Below, piece after piece: positions 49,841-63,000 of a DNA stretch of 64,000 nucleotides. A program made the position numbers and the translations under genes. The notes beneath the pieces were generated by a model that ran no database searches, was not told the origin of the DNA, and saw only the letters and a list, made by a program, of their open reading frames with translations. Numbering within the stretch: the stretch's first letter is position 1; the number at the start of each line of letters is the position of its first letter. This stretch comes from Manduca sexta (Eukaryota > Arthropoda > Insecta > Lepidoptera > Sphingidae), in assembly GCF_014839805.1 (NCBI RefSeq), contig NC_051138.1, forward strand, positions 3,470,983 to 3,534,982, in the 5' to 3' direction.

Positions 49841-49870
49841 TCTTCAGCTTTATATAATAGTAAGTATAGA

Positions 49871-50994
49871 TAACAAATAATAATGGTCATTATCGCCACG
49901 TAGCGGAAGTATAAAAAGGTCCGATAAAGATTAATTTATCAATAATATGAGGCTACGATTAAAAGATTATTCTGTATTGGGTATAGTAATATGTTCAGAG
50001 TTTAAACCAGGTGCGAAGTCGGTGGCTAACTCAGTTTTAACACGAACCATGGACACCAGGTAAAAAGCTTAAAGACAGTACAGAGGACCAACTTTCTTAA
50101 CAGAACCACAAGTGCTGGCTTGTGAAACCACAGCTTCGTAGTCTCTCTCATCTCGGCCCATATAAACAGGTACGGGTGTTCGTTTTTTGCTGAACCATGA
50201 AGTTGCGGTGGTTTTGACTTTCCATATCTACGGCATATTGTTGTTGTTCTCGGTATAAAAGATTATAAGATTAGAAAATATTAATTAGATATTTATTCCT
50301 ATTTAAGATTAATTATTGAAAAATAAAATGAATTCATAAACTGACTGGGAAAGAAAAAGCCCCAGGCCGCATGTGGCAATATCCTGAACACAAAAATTTC
50401 ATGCCTTTACTCCCAAGGGCTTAGCAAGGCGTAATTAATACGCCCAACTTTCACTTTTAATCAATTACAAGGATATTAATCTACATTCAACATTATGTAA
50501 GAAGTTTATAAGGAAAATTAGGAAGAAGCGACCGTGAGCTCATTCAGGGCCATGATTTATTGAGATAGTTTATCACTTTGATCCAGAGACAGTTTATTTA
50601 ACGAGCTAGCAACGCCGACGAGCAAACAAGCGTAGATAATGAGTTTTATTACTATATCTTCATGCTTGTACGAGTATTTATAAAATAATCAAACTAATCC
50701 CGATTTGCAAATGTTTATGCGAAACTCGACAGGTACCTACGAAGTGCCTCGAATGTTTATGTAGACTCTATATAGATGTAAATGAAAGAGGCTCTGGTGG
50801 AATGACTTACTATATCCGCCTGTTTGTTTTTGTTGACCTTTTTGTTACCTTGTGATAGATTTTTGTAGGTTTTTAAAATGAATTGACTGTCTGTACCTTA
50901 CAGTCAAAGAGAATTATAATATATATGGATAGTTACAGTTCTCTATCAGATGTTATATTCTGGCCACGCATTCCTTTTTTAAATTTTATCTATA
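49871..50994. other. Intergenic sequence, no gene seen
   Basis: AT-rich, without a frame of interest. A somewhat GC-richer stretch near 50000-50240 is not recognised. Confidence 0.5.
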
Positions 50995-51803
50995 TCTATA
51001 CTTATAATAAATCTGTAGAGAGGTCAATTCTATACATGAAATATATTTCCAAAATAACTATCAGCGGGTGATTAGGGATCGATACTGATGCCAAAAATGC
51101 AATTAGTAAAATTTTTGTCTGTCTGTCTGTATAACCGTTATAGAAACAAAAACTACTCGACGGATTTTAACGAAACTTGGTACAATTATTTTTCATACTC
51201 CTGAGCTGGTTATAGTATACTTTTCATCACGCTACAATTAATAGGAGCAGAGCAGTGAAGGGAAATGTTGGGAAAACGAGAGAAGTTACTCCATTTTTTA
51301 AGCTTCCGTCGCGTGTGCAGCCTTAATGGTTAAAGCTACACAGAAATCATGTATGAGGGAAATGTTCTCCTTAAAATGATAAAAAGATATCCCATGACAG
51401 CATATGTCTATCTTTTATGGTTGACTCACAATAACACGTGTAACTCCCGATAGCTTAGCAGTTCGAAGCTTTCTCATTACATTTGTCTACTCTTACGTTT
51501 ATAACACTCTCAGTCATCCCTAATTAAAAAAGTTAACATTATTAAATATTCCATAAAAAAGAATCATAGAAATCGGTATAGAAACACCAAATTTATACAT
51601 GAAATACGCTAATAATAAGCCATCACGCGTGAATACTGAATATGCTTCCTTCGATTTCACCAAGATCCCATCATCAGACCCTGACCGGACAATCGGACCA
51701 CCTGCATACCACGATACATTAAAAAAACATCCCGACAAATTGACCACCTCCTCCATTTTTGAAGTCCGAAATCCACGCGGGCGAAGCTGCGGGCGGAAGC
51801 TAG
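50995..51803 (+). mobile_element. Non-autonomous Helitron, family B, copy 3
   Basis: Starts TCTATACTTATAATAAATC after an A and ends GCGGGCGAAGCTGCGGGC plus GGAAGCTAG, followed by T. The 809-bp body matches 33740-34575 along its length with small differences, so both are recent copies of one family. The complementary frames at 51520-51834 and 51599-51817 are chance reading through it. Confidence 0.8.
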
Positions 51804-53518
51804 TTCTAAATAAATGATAATGAATTAGCATCAACTAAATCTTAAATATAAATTTACAGGTTTTGGTTTCTACTTTTGAGTATACTACTGCTTGTGTTAG
51901 AAGAAAAACTCTTCCAAATCCAATATAAACTATTCATGAAGATCTGAGCAGGATACAATTACAATATACGATTCACATAAAATTGCAATATATTCAATAG
52001 GTTCAGGAATTAAAATAAATGCTTATGTGTGTGTGTGTGTGCATGGGTGAGTATGCGTATGAGTGTGTATGTTATCTCTTTATTAATTAGTGTGGGGTTT
52101 GATCATCGTCGACCGCAACGGTACTTACCATAAAGTAAGATGGTATTCAAAAGCTATAAGCCTATAAAAATATATTAATCATACAATATTATAATACTGG
52201 TAATAAAAAAATATAAAAAAATAATATATCTTATGATCTTTATATTTTTTATTTCCAAACTCTTGCTATTTAATTTACATTTAAATTAACATTTACATTA
52301 TCTTTCAGTATCTTTACAATGTTTAATTAACGATATGCGACGTAGTATTATTATTGCTCTTTAGTCCTTAAATTACGACTAAATTCCTGGTATGATCGCT
52401 TTGCCATATCGAAGCTTACAGACGGCGTGATGTATCTCTGACCCTCTAAATATTAAAGAAAGTTGTTACACACGCTCTATACGTGTCACATTACCACTTA
52501 AGGAGTCTGCCAACATAACCGGAACATACTATGACCGTGCTATGAACTTATCAGGCACGGAGAGACACGACATGGACTAATATACCCGATAGAATGAATC
52601 ACCAGCGTGTCATACCCGTGCATAACGTTTTTAGTAACCAAAGCGTAGTCGCGTCTGACACGTTCCTAGCACGGTTATAATATGAAACGGGGTAGTGAGC
52701 TAGTAGAGTTTAGATTCTGGAAACAATAACTACGGCTTGTGACTAACTCCCGAGGGGCAAAGTTATATGACGCAAACTGTAGATAGGCCATACACTATTC
52801 GACTTTCGCATAGACCGTCTGACGAGTTTATAATGCAAAAATCTTAAAATTTCGTAAAGTAAAACGTTTGTACGGGGTAATTCATACACGATTTCAATTT
52901 CTGTTATAATTCGATAGGACTGTTCCTACGATTGTCGCATCGTGTATGGTCTATACATAAAAAAATTACAAAAACTAAACATGTGAACTGTATAAAACAC
53001 CGTTGTCGGTCGCACAGGAAATAATGATCACAGTTTTGTTATTATTATACAAAAAAACATAAATTGCACTAGTTGAAATATGTCTCCACCTCATTTAGCA
53101 CATAAACTTCGTATATACTTTTGGTAATGCGTTCATACGACAGATACTGAGAGACTGCGCAAACGAGGTAAAATTTTTACTACCATCTGTCAAGGCCTTT
53201 CTCTGAACAAACGGCTTTGAGCACTCAATGAAAATCTTTGCAATTAATATGCAATGATTAACGAATAATAAAATTAATATAAAATTAATATATTTAAAAT
53301 TTTGAACTACCAATATTCTTAATTAAATTGCCTATCTAATAGTTTTAGTTGTAAATTAAAATGTGCACTTTAGGAGGGGCACGGAATCAATAATTGTAGT
53401 AGCATTTTCATTATGTAATTAATGAAACCATTTATCTATATTATAAAAAAATTAAACAACCAAACTAAACGTATTGCAGAAATATGATGTATTATTTTGT
53501 GTTTGTATGTATTATAAA
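51804..53518. other. Intergenic sequence with a TG-rich microsatellite
   Basis: A (TG)n run lies at about 52026-52040 with degenerate continuation to 52072. The minus-strand frame at 53095-53313 could conceivably hold a second exon of the small gene at 53519 (its end reads RMNALPKVYTKFMC), but phases do not fit the available donor. Nothing else was recognised. Confidence 0.5.
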
Positions 53519-53716
53519 TTACGGACAGATAGCTTCTAAAAATTCAATTAGAGCCTCTTTTTGTTGGATGTATTCTGCCTTAACTGGTAGAAGCTGGAAC
53601 CAGCAAGTTCTAATTGCTAAAATGTTGAACTCATGATTGCGCACACTCTTAGTTGGACTAAGTATATTGGCTGTTAGTATTATCACCAAAATTAAAATTG
53701 CAGAGGCCTGAGACAT
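53519..53716 (-). CDS. Possible small secreted peptide
   Basis: A 65-codon frame whose N-terminus has the look of a signal peptide: MSQASAILILVIILTANILS, with likely cleavage soon after. The mature part is about 40 residues, with two cysteines (RTCWF and EAICP) and a charged helix-like stretch. I do not recognise a family. The frame may be complete or may be the first exon of a longer gene. Short hydrophobic frames arise by chance in AT-rich DNA, so this is uncertain. Confidence 0.35.
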   Translation of the reverse strand: MSQASAILILVIILTANILSPTKSVRNHEFNILAIRTCWFQLLPVKAEYIQQKEALIEFLEAICP

Positions 53717-54852
53717 ATATTATGAATTTTCATGTACAAAGTCATTCAGGTTTGTTAATTATATTTTAGATTTTATACTAATTAACACATTGGGTTTTTG
53801 CAATTAATTACATAAATATCAATTCGTGGGCATCTGAATGTATTATTTTATATAAAACTAACTATCGTTCTAAGCAGTTGCTTCGGCGACAAATCCATTC
53901 CACTATTCGTACCTAATACTATATCTTATCTTCATATTTACAATATAATAAATATTGGAACACTTGTCTACTTTATGTAATAAATGTATCTTGTGACCTC
54001 AAAGGTACGACGTCAAGCAAAAACGTATTATTAATGTAGACTTATAACTGATACGTCGGTAGGTAGTAGTAAAATTAAATTAGAAAATAAACCGATGAAA
54101 TACAATTTGTAAAGTAAGCATCCGTATCTTAGTTATTTGTAAAAATATTATAATTCAGAAGAATTTTCGAATACCATTGAACGTATATTCTACCGATCGA
54201 ATACAATATGATAAATTTAATTAGCTGGTTCTGATGTTGTTTAGTTACTTAAGAAAGAAAGAAACTGGCTTGTAGGTATTAAATTAAACATGAATATTAT
54301 AAACAGTTGGTAATATATTAAGAAGCAAACAGTGTTGATTCGTATCACTGTTTATAAATATTTTTAAATCCACGACAAAACTCTCAGTTCACAAAATGTT
54401 TCATTTTATTCGGGTTATATTAAGTATACCTTAATACATGAATACAAAAAATTCTTACAATAATACCTAAATCTATAAGCGTATCTACTTATTACATATC
54501 TATCTTACATAAATGACTAATCTTTTGAGATCATTACGAAAGCCAATAGATTATTTATTATATCTATAACGAGAAGCGTACCTATTTCACTTAAAAAAAT
54601 ATAGTGAAACAAGATCAGCGGTTAAAACTACATTTCACATAAAATGGAGACTTATTTGAGAAAAACTTATGCATGAATGGAATTTTTTAAATAATATCCA
54701 TTGTAATATATTTGTGATGCTCGTTGCGAAATTACCGTACAGTCTGTGTATGTTGATTGCAGACTAAGAACATCAATCAGTTAGGATTGTTGTATCCAAA
54801 TTTGATGTTAGTTCAAGTAATGACTTGTACCCGAAACGGCATCCTCGAATTA
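53717..54852. other. Intergenic sequence, no gene seen
   Basis: AT-rich throughout. No coding frame, repeat family or regulatory element could be supported. Confidence 0.5.
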
Positions 54853-55060
54853 AGGTCAGGGGCCCTAATCCGTCTATAGAGATGAATCCGTCGTTTTGGA
54901 ATTACAGGCGTTTTATTCGAAGAACAGCTTTGATAGCTGTCCAGGTAAGAAAGTCAAAAAAGTACCTATTTACCTATAAGGCTATTAGAGTGTCCGAAGA
55001 AAACGCTCTTCATTGAAAAAAGACGGATATGCCCCCGTAGACGGAATAGGCCCCTGACCC
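54853..55060. mobile_element. MITE with TA target duplication
   Basis: The left end reads AGGTCAGGGGCCCTAATCCG and the right end, in reverse complement, GGGTCAGGGGCCTATTCCG; both continue into CCGTCTA. Each side is flanked by TA (54851-54852 and 55061-55062). The 208-bp body cannot code for a transposase; the 63-codon frame crossing it is chance. TA duplication is typical of Tc1/mariner-type transposition, but the ends do not identify the superfamily. Confidence 0.7.
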
Positions 55061-55473
55061 TACTTTAAATTCGAAAGCTGATCCAAACATATCTATTATT
55101 TATATTACACTGTAAACCCGCTATTAATATGAGGAAACATAGGAGAACACAAACACAATATACATACAAAAACACACGGGAAAACATACATACTGTACAT
55201 AAGTACATGTTGATTGATCAACTCTAAACTAATACGAAACTACTTATATTGCATAAATGTCCCACCTATAAAAACCTAATCCTACGCAAATTTGTAACAT
55301 CCATCGTGCTCTGATTTACCCAGTGCGGGTAAATACATTCAATGGTTGCTCCACATTCAGTTGTCTCTGAAATATTATCAGGTAATTACTACTTTTTTCG
55401 TGTCTATAAATGAGGAAATAGTGTGTGACTCACAGTTTTCTGATCTTACAAATTATAATAATATTGTCTACGA

Positions 55474-55803
55474 CAAGCGACGTTAGTCTAATTGGGTATG
55501 GAACGGACTGCCAAAACGAATGTCAGCTGGTTGAAATCTCGAGGGCACACACCTCTGAATTTTCAAAAAAATTATGTGTGTATTCTCTGTGAATTATCGC
55601 TTGCTTTAACAGTGTGGGAAAACGACGTGAGGAAGCCGAAATACCAGAGAAATTCTCTAGGAATAGGAATTTTAAAGGTGTGTGAACTCTAATCCGTACT
55701 AGGCCAGCGTGGTGGACTAAGGCCTAATCCCTCTCAGTAGTAGAGGAGGCCCGTGCCTAGCAGTGGGCAATATATTATACGGGGCTGACATTATATTATT
55801 ATC
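55474..55803 (+). mobile_element. tRNA-derived SINE, first of a tail-to-tail pair
   Basis: The head has an A-box-like TTAGTCTAATTGGG and a B-box-like TGGTTGAAATCTC. The body carries GCCAGCGTGGTGGACTAAGG, then CTCAGTAGTAGAGGAGGCCC, and a tail rich in ATT. GTCTACGA flanks it at 55466-55473 and 55804-55811, a likely short target duplication. The body is of a type widely repeated in lepidopteran genomes. Confidence 0.8.
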
Positions 55804-55833
55804 GTCTACGATATCAAGTCAAATGGCACACAT

Positions 55834-56166
55834 AATAATAATAATAATATCAGCCCTGTATTATATACTTGCCCACTGCTGAGCACGGGCCTCCTATACT
55901 ACTAAGAGGGGTTAGGCCTTAGTCCACCACGCTGGTCTAGTGCGGATTGGTAGACTTCACACACCTTCGAAATTCCTATAGAGAACTTCTCAGATGTGCA
56001 GGTTTCCTCACGATGTTTTCATTCACCGTTAAAGCGAACGATAAATTCACAAAGAATACACACATGATTTTTTTAGAAAAGTCAGAGGTGTGTGCCCTTG
56101 GGATTTGAACCTGCGGACATTCGTCTCGGCAGTCCGTTCCACAACCAACTAGGCTATCGCCGCTAT
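55834..56166 (-). mobile_element. tRNA-derived SINE, second of a tail-to-tail pair
   Basis: Same family as the previous element but inverted. The head reads GGCGATAGCCTAGTTGGTTG and then CAGGTTCAAATCCCA (good A and B boxes); the tail ends in an ATT run at about 55834-55850. A 13-base target duplication flanks it: AAATGGCACACAT at 55821-55833 and AAATGGCATACAT at 56167-56179, with one mismatch. That fixes its boundaries. Confidence 0.85.
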
Positions 56167-56179
56167 AAATGGCATACAT

Positions 56180-59100
56180 GCAAATGTTTAAATAGAGCAG
56201 GCATTGTAAAAACATAAAATTGGAAGTATACTTTAAACCAAAAATTAAACCTAACTATTTGTCTCGCTGAAAATATGTGCCATAAGGTTTCTTTGTAAAT
56301 AATTTTCCAGAATAAAAAATGTCTATCTCAAATCCATGTTATGAGGACAAAGTCGAAAACTAACTATTACACATTATATTGTTCAATATACTTTATACTA
56401 TAGACACATGCAAATGTATTCCATACAAAGTATATGAAACTGAATATGGAGGAAACATTAGACCTTACAACTACACGTCAAAATATTCTTTCGATGCTAC
56501 AACATAATTTTTTATGAAATTCTTTGCTATAAATTGTTTATTTTCATATCTTTGGACAACTCAGCTCTGCGACATGGTTCTTTATGACACAGTATTGAAG
56601 CTAAAGTTTTGAAGATTCATTGTAATTTCAGATTGTTAGTACGACATCAGGCATTTAGAGAAGAGCAATTATTAAAATCCCTTTAAATAAAATGTAATGT
56701 ATTCGGCAGTCAGTAGCAGCTGAACTAATTTTGAAAAGAGTTAAATCTCTTACTAATTTATAAATGAAAATGTTAGCATAAATGTTTGTATGTTTTTTAG
56801 AAGTAAACTCAGAAACCGCAGATCGGATTTGGATCGATTTTGTAATTTGGTACACAGGAACATTTTGTACTGGATTAACACAATATAGGCTACTTTTATC
56901 CGGTTAATTAGCTCCCATGGAAAATATTTGGTTTTTAAATCTGATTTTTAAACAGATGGCGCAATGACCGCTGTCGTGCTGTAAGGAGTTTTGTATCGGG
57001 AAAGGCGGGCGAAGCCGCGAGCGACACCAATGAAGTCATATTTGCTGTCTACTTTCTTTACTTGTATGTCTGCTATGATGTAGGTAGTCTATCTTGATAT
57101 ATTGGCGTAAGAACAGCAGATGCGCTATGAAGTTCAGTTTGAAAACCCATTTAGCATCATCCACAAACACTTTATTTTAAGTATGATATTTTGAGAAATT
57201 AACATTTTAAGGTAACAACAGTCAATTATTTAAAGAAATTCTAATGAATAATTTAATGTGGGCATTGATAAGATTTAATTGACTGTAAATTAGATACTGG
57301 ATACACGAAGAATGAGTAAATATGCCAGCCTCTTGAAACGTATAAATTATTAATTTAAAGACTTAATGTTGTAACAACACTTTATGTTGTATAATAAGGG
57401 ACTGCACTATCTTACAAAAGATAGATATGTATACTAGTATAGTGCTCAATATATAATATATATGTGGCATCGAAAGAATTTTATGACTCCGACATTCCAT
57501 TTCTTTACCAAATCTATCCATCCAAAATTAATTCTAAGCTATTAGGTAAGTATTTGTATATTTTTACATCAAATTGGATTTTGAAATGATACATGATTTT
57601 ATCGCATTTAAAAATCGATTTGATTTTCTGACTTCAAATCTGTTATTAAATTAATAATCTCTGATAATAACATAATCTTTACATATTAAAGTTATCAAAG
57701 AAAAACTAACATGGGTTTTTATTAGAGCAACAGAAGGCAAAACAAGGTTTAAGGATTTTAGTCCGTCTGTCTGTAAGTATATTTATACAAAATACTCCAA
57801 TAATAAGTTTGCACTGATGTGTTGCTATGGGTGTAAAGATAATATTTTTAAGTCTGGTAATCCACTTGCAAAAGCTGAGTGACTCAGATTGAGTATAACT
57901 GATCCTACTCAATTACCAAAATATTAAGGAAAGGAAAATATTTGTTGTAGAAAAGCAATTTTTTTTTTAATTGGAACTATTTAGTTGTGTAACAGATTTC
58001 TGTTACAGGTTATGATCTATTATGTTATTATCAGTGTTACACATATTTTATCTCTTATTGAAAATTGCAACGATTATTAAAAACCTTGTAACTAATTGCT
58101 TCAGGTATTACAAAAAAAAAAAAATACTTTTCTTTAGTAATACCTTATGTTCAGTTATAAATGTGGCAAATGAATATTCTGACTAGTATTTCCCGTAAGA
58201 TGATCATTGCAAATTAAGTTTATTGTAATTAAACTGTCGCAATATCAATGTGGATAAAAATATTTACGGTCCCAGTATGTTAGTCAACACGTCATTGAAT
58301 CTTATCGTAATTTACATAAACTGGACAGTTACAATTAAGTATAAAAATACATGATCTATTATAAATTATTTTAATTCTAGATACGGACTAGATTAATGAC
58401 TAGATATAATACAAATGACTAGTACCCACTCATCCCTTTTCATTATAGCTATAATCTTATATTAATGGAAATAAAGCGACCAACTTTGGATTCTAATAAA
58501 CGTTTTTTCCTTCTATATATACACCGAACTCGATTTTATACTTTTATATTTATCTAGCATATCTACTTAAAAATAAATGAAGCACTATCTATAATATATT
58601 ATTTAATTTTGAGTGTAATATGTTATACAAAACGAAGTCCCTTGTAGAAGCGTATTCATTTTCATATTCGTATTGTTTTCGTGGAATGTTACTGTAATTT
58701 GGAAATACCCATTAATCATAACATTGGGTCGGCGTAGGATCTTGAATTTTATTTTTGCGAAGATCTAAGAAGCTTCTTGAAAACTGAAACCACTTAGAAA
58801 CCAATATTGCGATATTGCAATCTTACTAAAGAATCTCGTAATTATTATCAAAATCACGACCTTAATATTTACTAGTGCGATAAAGAAAGCATTTTAGTAG
58901 AATTTATAACAATATTGTTTTTTTATTGCCGGCCAATGACGACTTGGAAATAAAAAGATAATTATTTTATTTTACCGCACTGGGGGTAGGTAAGCATTAG
59001 CTAATGCTTATAGGTTCGTATACTTACGTGTACGTCCTACACTATGATTATGTATCTTCGCAATACAAATGAAGTTCATCATCTTACGCCCAAATATAAC

Positions 59101-59877
59101 TATTTTTTTTATTAACAGATATAATATAATGGAAGATGAAAAGTGACACTGTTATTTCTCAATAAAAAAATAGGAGTTTCCTCTATCGTAGTTTAACTTC
59201 CGGTAGTAGAAAACGAAATCTTTAATGCTTTCTACTGGTTCAAAGGGCGTGCAAATTTTAACATAGTATTTTAGTTACACCCAAAAGAGTCTCTAAAAAA
59301 ATTAGATTATGTGAACTTGCGCAATTTACGACCGCGAAAGTATTATGGGTAGTCGAAAAACTGAATAAATTATGGCCTAAATGTTGTGCGTTGATAAAAA
59401 ATATAAGTAGGTAGAGCCTAAAATAATAAGAGAAAATATATAAAAATAAAACTTCTATACAATGAATGTTAACAGTAGGTATCCTTGATGATTCCGTGTA
59501 AATTTTGACGCAGAAATAAAATGTTAAAGTACCTACTTTTTGTCAGACGACATCGTGCGTAACCAAGAAGTTTATGTGGCATTACTGTTAATTTCCATTC
59601 CGAAACGACTTTTAATTAATACATTTGATCACCGATAACTTATTTATATTTTACAAAAATATTGTATTATTTTTAAGTAAGACTGAAATTTATTTGCAGC
59701 ATGTGTTTTAATATCATAATTTCAAGATGTCACGTTTAAATTTTGTATTGAAATAGTCAAATTCACATCGACGACCAGCGCGGTTACCTATCCGAGTTCA
59801 ACCTTAGATAATATTACCGTATACCGATTACTCTTAGAATTTGTTTTAACATTATAAACACTTCTAATAGGATTTTC
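56180..59877. other. Intergenic sequence, mostly featureless
   Basis: AT-rich, with no frame longer than 70 codons and no recognised gene. It contains the Helitron-like relic at 56746-57030. The rightmost part lies downstream of the zinc-finger gene's poly(A) signal. Confidence 0.5.
56746..57030 (+). mobile_element. Helitron-like relic
   Basis: It begins TCTCTTACTAATTTATAAATG after an A, and near its end has GGCGGGCGAAGCCGCGAGCG, the GC-rich hairpin typical of lepidopteran Helitrons. The final CTAG is not recognisable. A similar start appears as a fragment near 33660. Confidence 0.5.
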
Positions 59878-59883
59878 TTTATT
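59878..59883 (-). terminator. Poly(A) signal of the zinc-finger gene
   Basis: AATAAA on the minus strand about 210 bases past the stop codon at 60093, with no earlier AATAAA in between. Confidence 0.6.
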
Positions 59884-60092
59884 AATGTTGAATGTTGAGC
59901 ATAAAACTATTTTTCATCGGACGTATCCTAATAGCAAATATTCCTCTTAATTGTAGAAACACTATTTATCGGTGATTCGTTGTAATGTCACATATAAGAA
60001 TAGTTTTAGAACTTCAACATGATCGTATCATCTTGGAAGACGCCCTTGCCGCAGGCATCTGTTGGGAACGCGCTGAGGGGCGCGGGCGTGGC

Positions 60093-63000
60093 TCAGGTGC
60101 ACAGGCCCGAGTTGTCCACCAAGGACCTGGCCAGCACGTCGGCGGCCGCGATGTCGCTCACTTTACCTTCGAAGTGCCCTCTCACATGGAACATGAACTC
60201 GGCCTTGCCTGCGAACTCCTGTCTACACATGAGACACAGGTGGTGCGCATGCGTGTGCTGCCGCTCCGGGGCGTAGTGTGTGTGACCGTGGGTGAAGTAC
60301 GCGCCACCACCGCCTCCACCCCCACTCTCGTTCACGACCGTCGCGGTCGACACGGATGCAGTGGCTATACTGTGTCCATTGAGTATCTGCTGATTCTGAT
60401 TGTGATGGTGCAGAAGTTGTAGTTTCTCCTGGTTTGATAAATGGACCTTTTCTTGCTGCTGTGAACAACACACCCGTACGTCATAAAACGTTCTTAACGT
60501 ACCTAAGTTTATTACCTAATAAGCGCAATAAAATATATTGTTTTATAGAATACGTTCCAGATAAGTAACTTTTATTAGCTTGCAAGACAATAACAAAGAA
60601 ATTGCAAAATCATCATCGCAATAAATATAAATATTATGCTATGTCCTTAACATCTAAGACTACGTGCAGTAGAAGTAAACACACTTGGTGCTGTGTGGCT
60701 TGTTGCATCTTATCCTGCAGCAGCTTGTTGTCTGGTAAGTGCGACTTGGCATGCGCGCTCCACTCGTCCCTCGTGGCGAACAGCCGACCACAGAGCTCGC
60801 ACGACCACGACACCACCATCCCTGCCGTCGCTGCTGCCACCGCCGCGCTTGCTGCACTTGTATGAACTAGATTCGTATTCTGTAATATTTCAGTACTTAT
60901 TTTTAATGACAGTTATTCTATCAGAAGCAAATTCACATCAAGAACATGATGAATTAAAGGATGGTTTATGAGATTATAATTTAAGTTACAAACTTTAATA
61001 AAAATATTAATTAATGCTTTCAAAATAAGATTACATCACAACATAAATCACGTTATAATTTAATTTAAGCAACAACGCATTTGTACATAATTAAAAACAT
61101 TTCTTGTCTTTATAGAAATGTTAGTACCTATATGAATTAGAAACATGCTAAATGAGGAAAGAAGACGTGAAGATGATGTTTCTACGAACCATGCGTTGTA
61201 TTCTCATAGGGATTTACCGTAAAGTTGTGTCCAGGTACCTGGCAGACCTGAATTGGCTGCTGGTGTGAATGCTGTTGTTGCTGTTGCTGTTGCTGCTGTT
61301 GCGCTGCCGCTGCCGCCGCGATCTCCGCTTGACTCGGCTTCGTATCCTCTTGTTTTGGCAGTTGAGGTTTCACATCATCTAGTTTTAAAGCTGAAATAGC
61401 AAACCAAATCAAAATTGCACTTTGATGAAAAACATACAAGGTTTACTTTTGTACTCACGTGGTATAGCGATCTGGCGTTTGCCCAACGGTGCTATGTTTG
61501 ACGGCGTTATGTGTTTCAACTTGTTCATGTGGAGCACCAATTTGTCGCGACGAGCAAAGGCCTTGTTGCACACTTCACAAACGTATGGTTTCTCGCCTAG
61601 AAACGAAAGTATTGTTATCTGTTTAGATAGTTTCGGATATCTATAGTGATAAGAGTATGCAAAAAGGGGAGCATGAGATCATTTTTGTTCGATTTGTCAA
61701 TATCGATCGGATATATATTAACGGGGTCATTCTTTTATAAGGACTTGATAAAAATATATATCATGTAGATACTACTTTTTACTCGGTAATCCAGAAATAA
61801 CGAGATGTAAATATTTTGGCGTCAACAGAATCCTGTAACATTTACCTACGTTCTACGTTCTAGTGAATGCTTAATGTTTGACTTTTACTTACCTGTGTGA
61901 ATTCTCATGTGTATCGTTAGTTTGTCTTTACGAGCAAGACCTTTCCCGCAGACAGTGCATTCAAACGCTTTGCTACCTAAAACCAAACAGTCATAGTCTT
62001 ATTACTTAATACTACTTATTTCTAACAACAAATATGATTAAGTATATCTACTAGGATTTTTTGGAACATATAAAATCAGATTTGCTATTAATCCAGCTTA
62101 AACGTATAAATTCACAATTAAAACCAGCAGACATGGAATCTCAGCGAACAGAGGGCTGTATGGTTCAATAACTGTGGCCTAAAACCGATTGTACTCGACA
62201 AATTAATCTCTCTATAGACAGCCTCAGTTACCTTCGTTTGTAGAGCTGGTAGGTTTAATAGCCGGGTGTTTCCTAACTGGTGTACCTTGTAACGCTTTTA
62301 ATCTAGTCCCCGGGTGCATAGATCCACCTTCCGCGTACGGTTCCGTGAACGGTATCAGATTTGGTCTTGGTATGTTGTTTGTTACTTCTGGTGACCTGGT
62401 AGAAAGAAATTTAAAATTATTTGGAAATTAGTTTAAGACGAATATAGAAAAAAAAATAAATTAAGATCAAATAGCACTCTATAATATTTTATTTACGTGC
62501 CAGATAAAAAATAGTGACAACATTTTAATCTTCATTACATATTAATGTCATGATATATTTTGTTTATAAGATAATCACAATATATAGTGTCATAAAGTAT
62601 CATAAATCTATGTTCTCCGTTTATTCCTGAAGGCAGTGAGAGGCCATTAGGCATAAACGCAAGTGGTGCACTCACTCACTCACTCACTTTCCGCTGTACG
62701 TATTTAGTCCCATGATGGGCTTGGGGGCTTTACTTTGTATGTATTGGGTCCAATTAGAACGTGTTGTTACCGTAGTCTACTACGGAAAAGTGAACTGCAG
62801 CTTCTGATATGCTGCTTATGGTCTTTGGAATTGAAGGAAACTCGATTAAAGACCAACCCTTTCCTCATCCTTAACAACAGTGTTAGAAATTGATACTACA
62901 ATCCAATAGGTTGTATAGGTTCATTTACAACAAAGATCAGTAACACTCATTTGCCTTCTTAAATACACTCACCAATTGCCGAGACTCTGCAGGACTCTCA

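Larger units (their letters stand above)
48841..49870 (-). mobile_element. Non-autonomous Helitron, family A, copy 3 (5 internal repeat units)
   Basis: The longest copy of the family, 1030 bp. The minus-strand start TCTATACTTACTATTATAT follows an A; the 3' end has the hairpin (one mismatch: GCGGGCGGAGCCGCGAGC) and CTAG, followed by T. It carries five tandem units and an expanded CAAA run. It has no coding capacity. Confidence 0.8.

Noticed and set aside
51520..51834. 104-codon and 72-codon ORFs on opposite strands, and the similar pair at 34365-34716
   Set aside because: They fall inside Helitron family B copies (and the adjoining SINE) and recur only because the repeat recurs.
53095..53313. 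Second exon of the small secreted peptide
   Set aside because: Its frame requires a phase-0 junction, while the only plausible donor at the end of the 53519 frame is phase 2.
59985..60865. Plus-strand and alternative-frame ORFs up to 145 codons over the last zinc-finger exons
   Set aside because: They are antisense or out-of-frame readings of GC-rich coding exons; the minus-strand frames carry the C2H2 motifs and splice sites.
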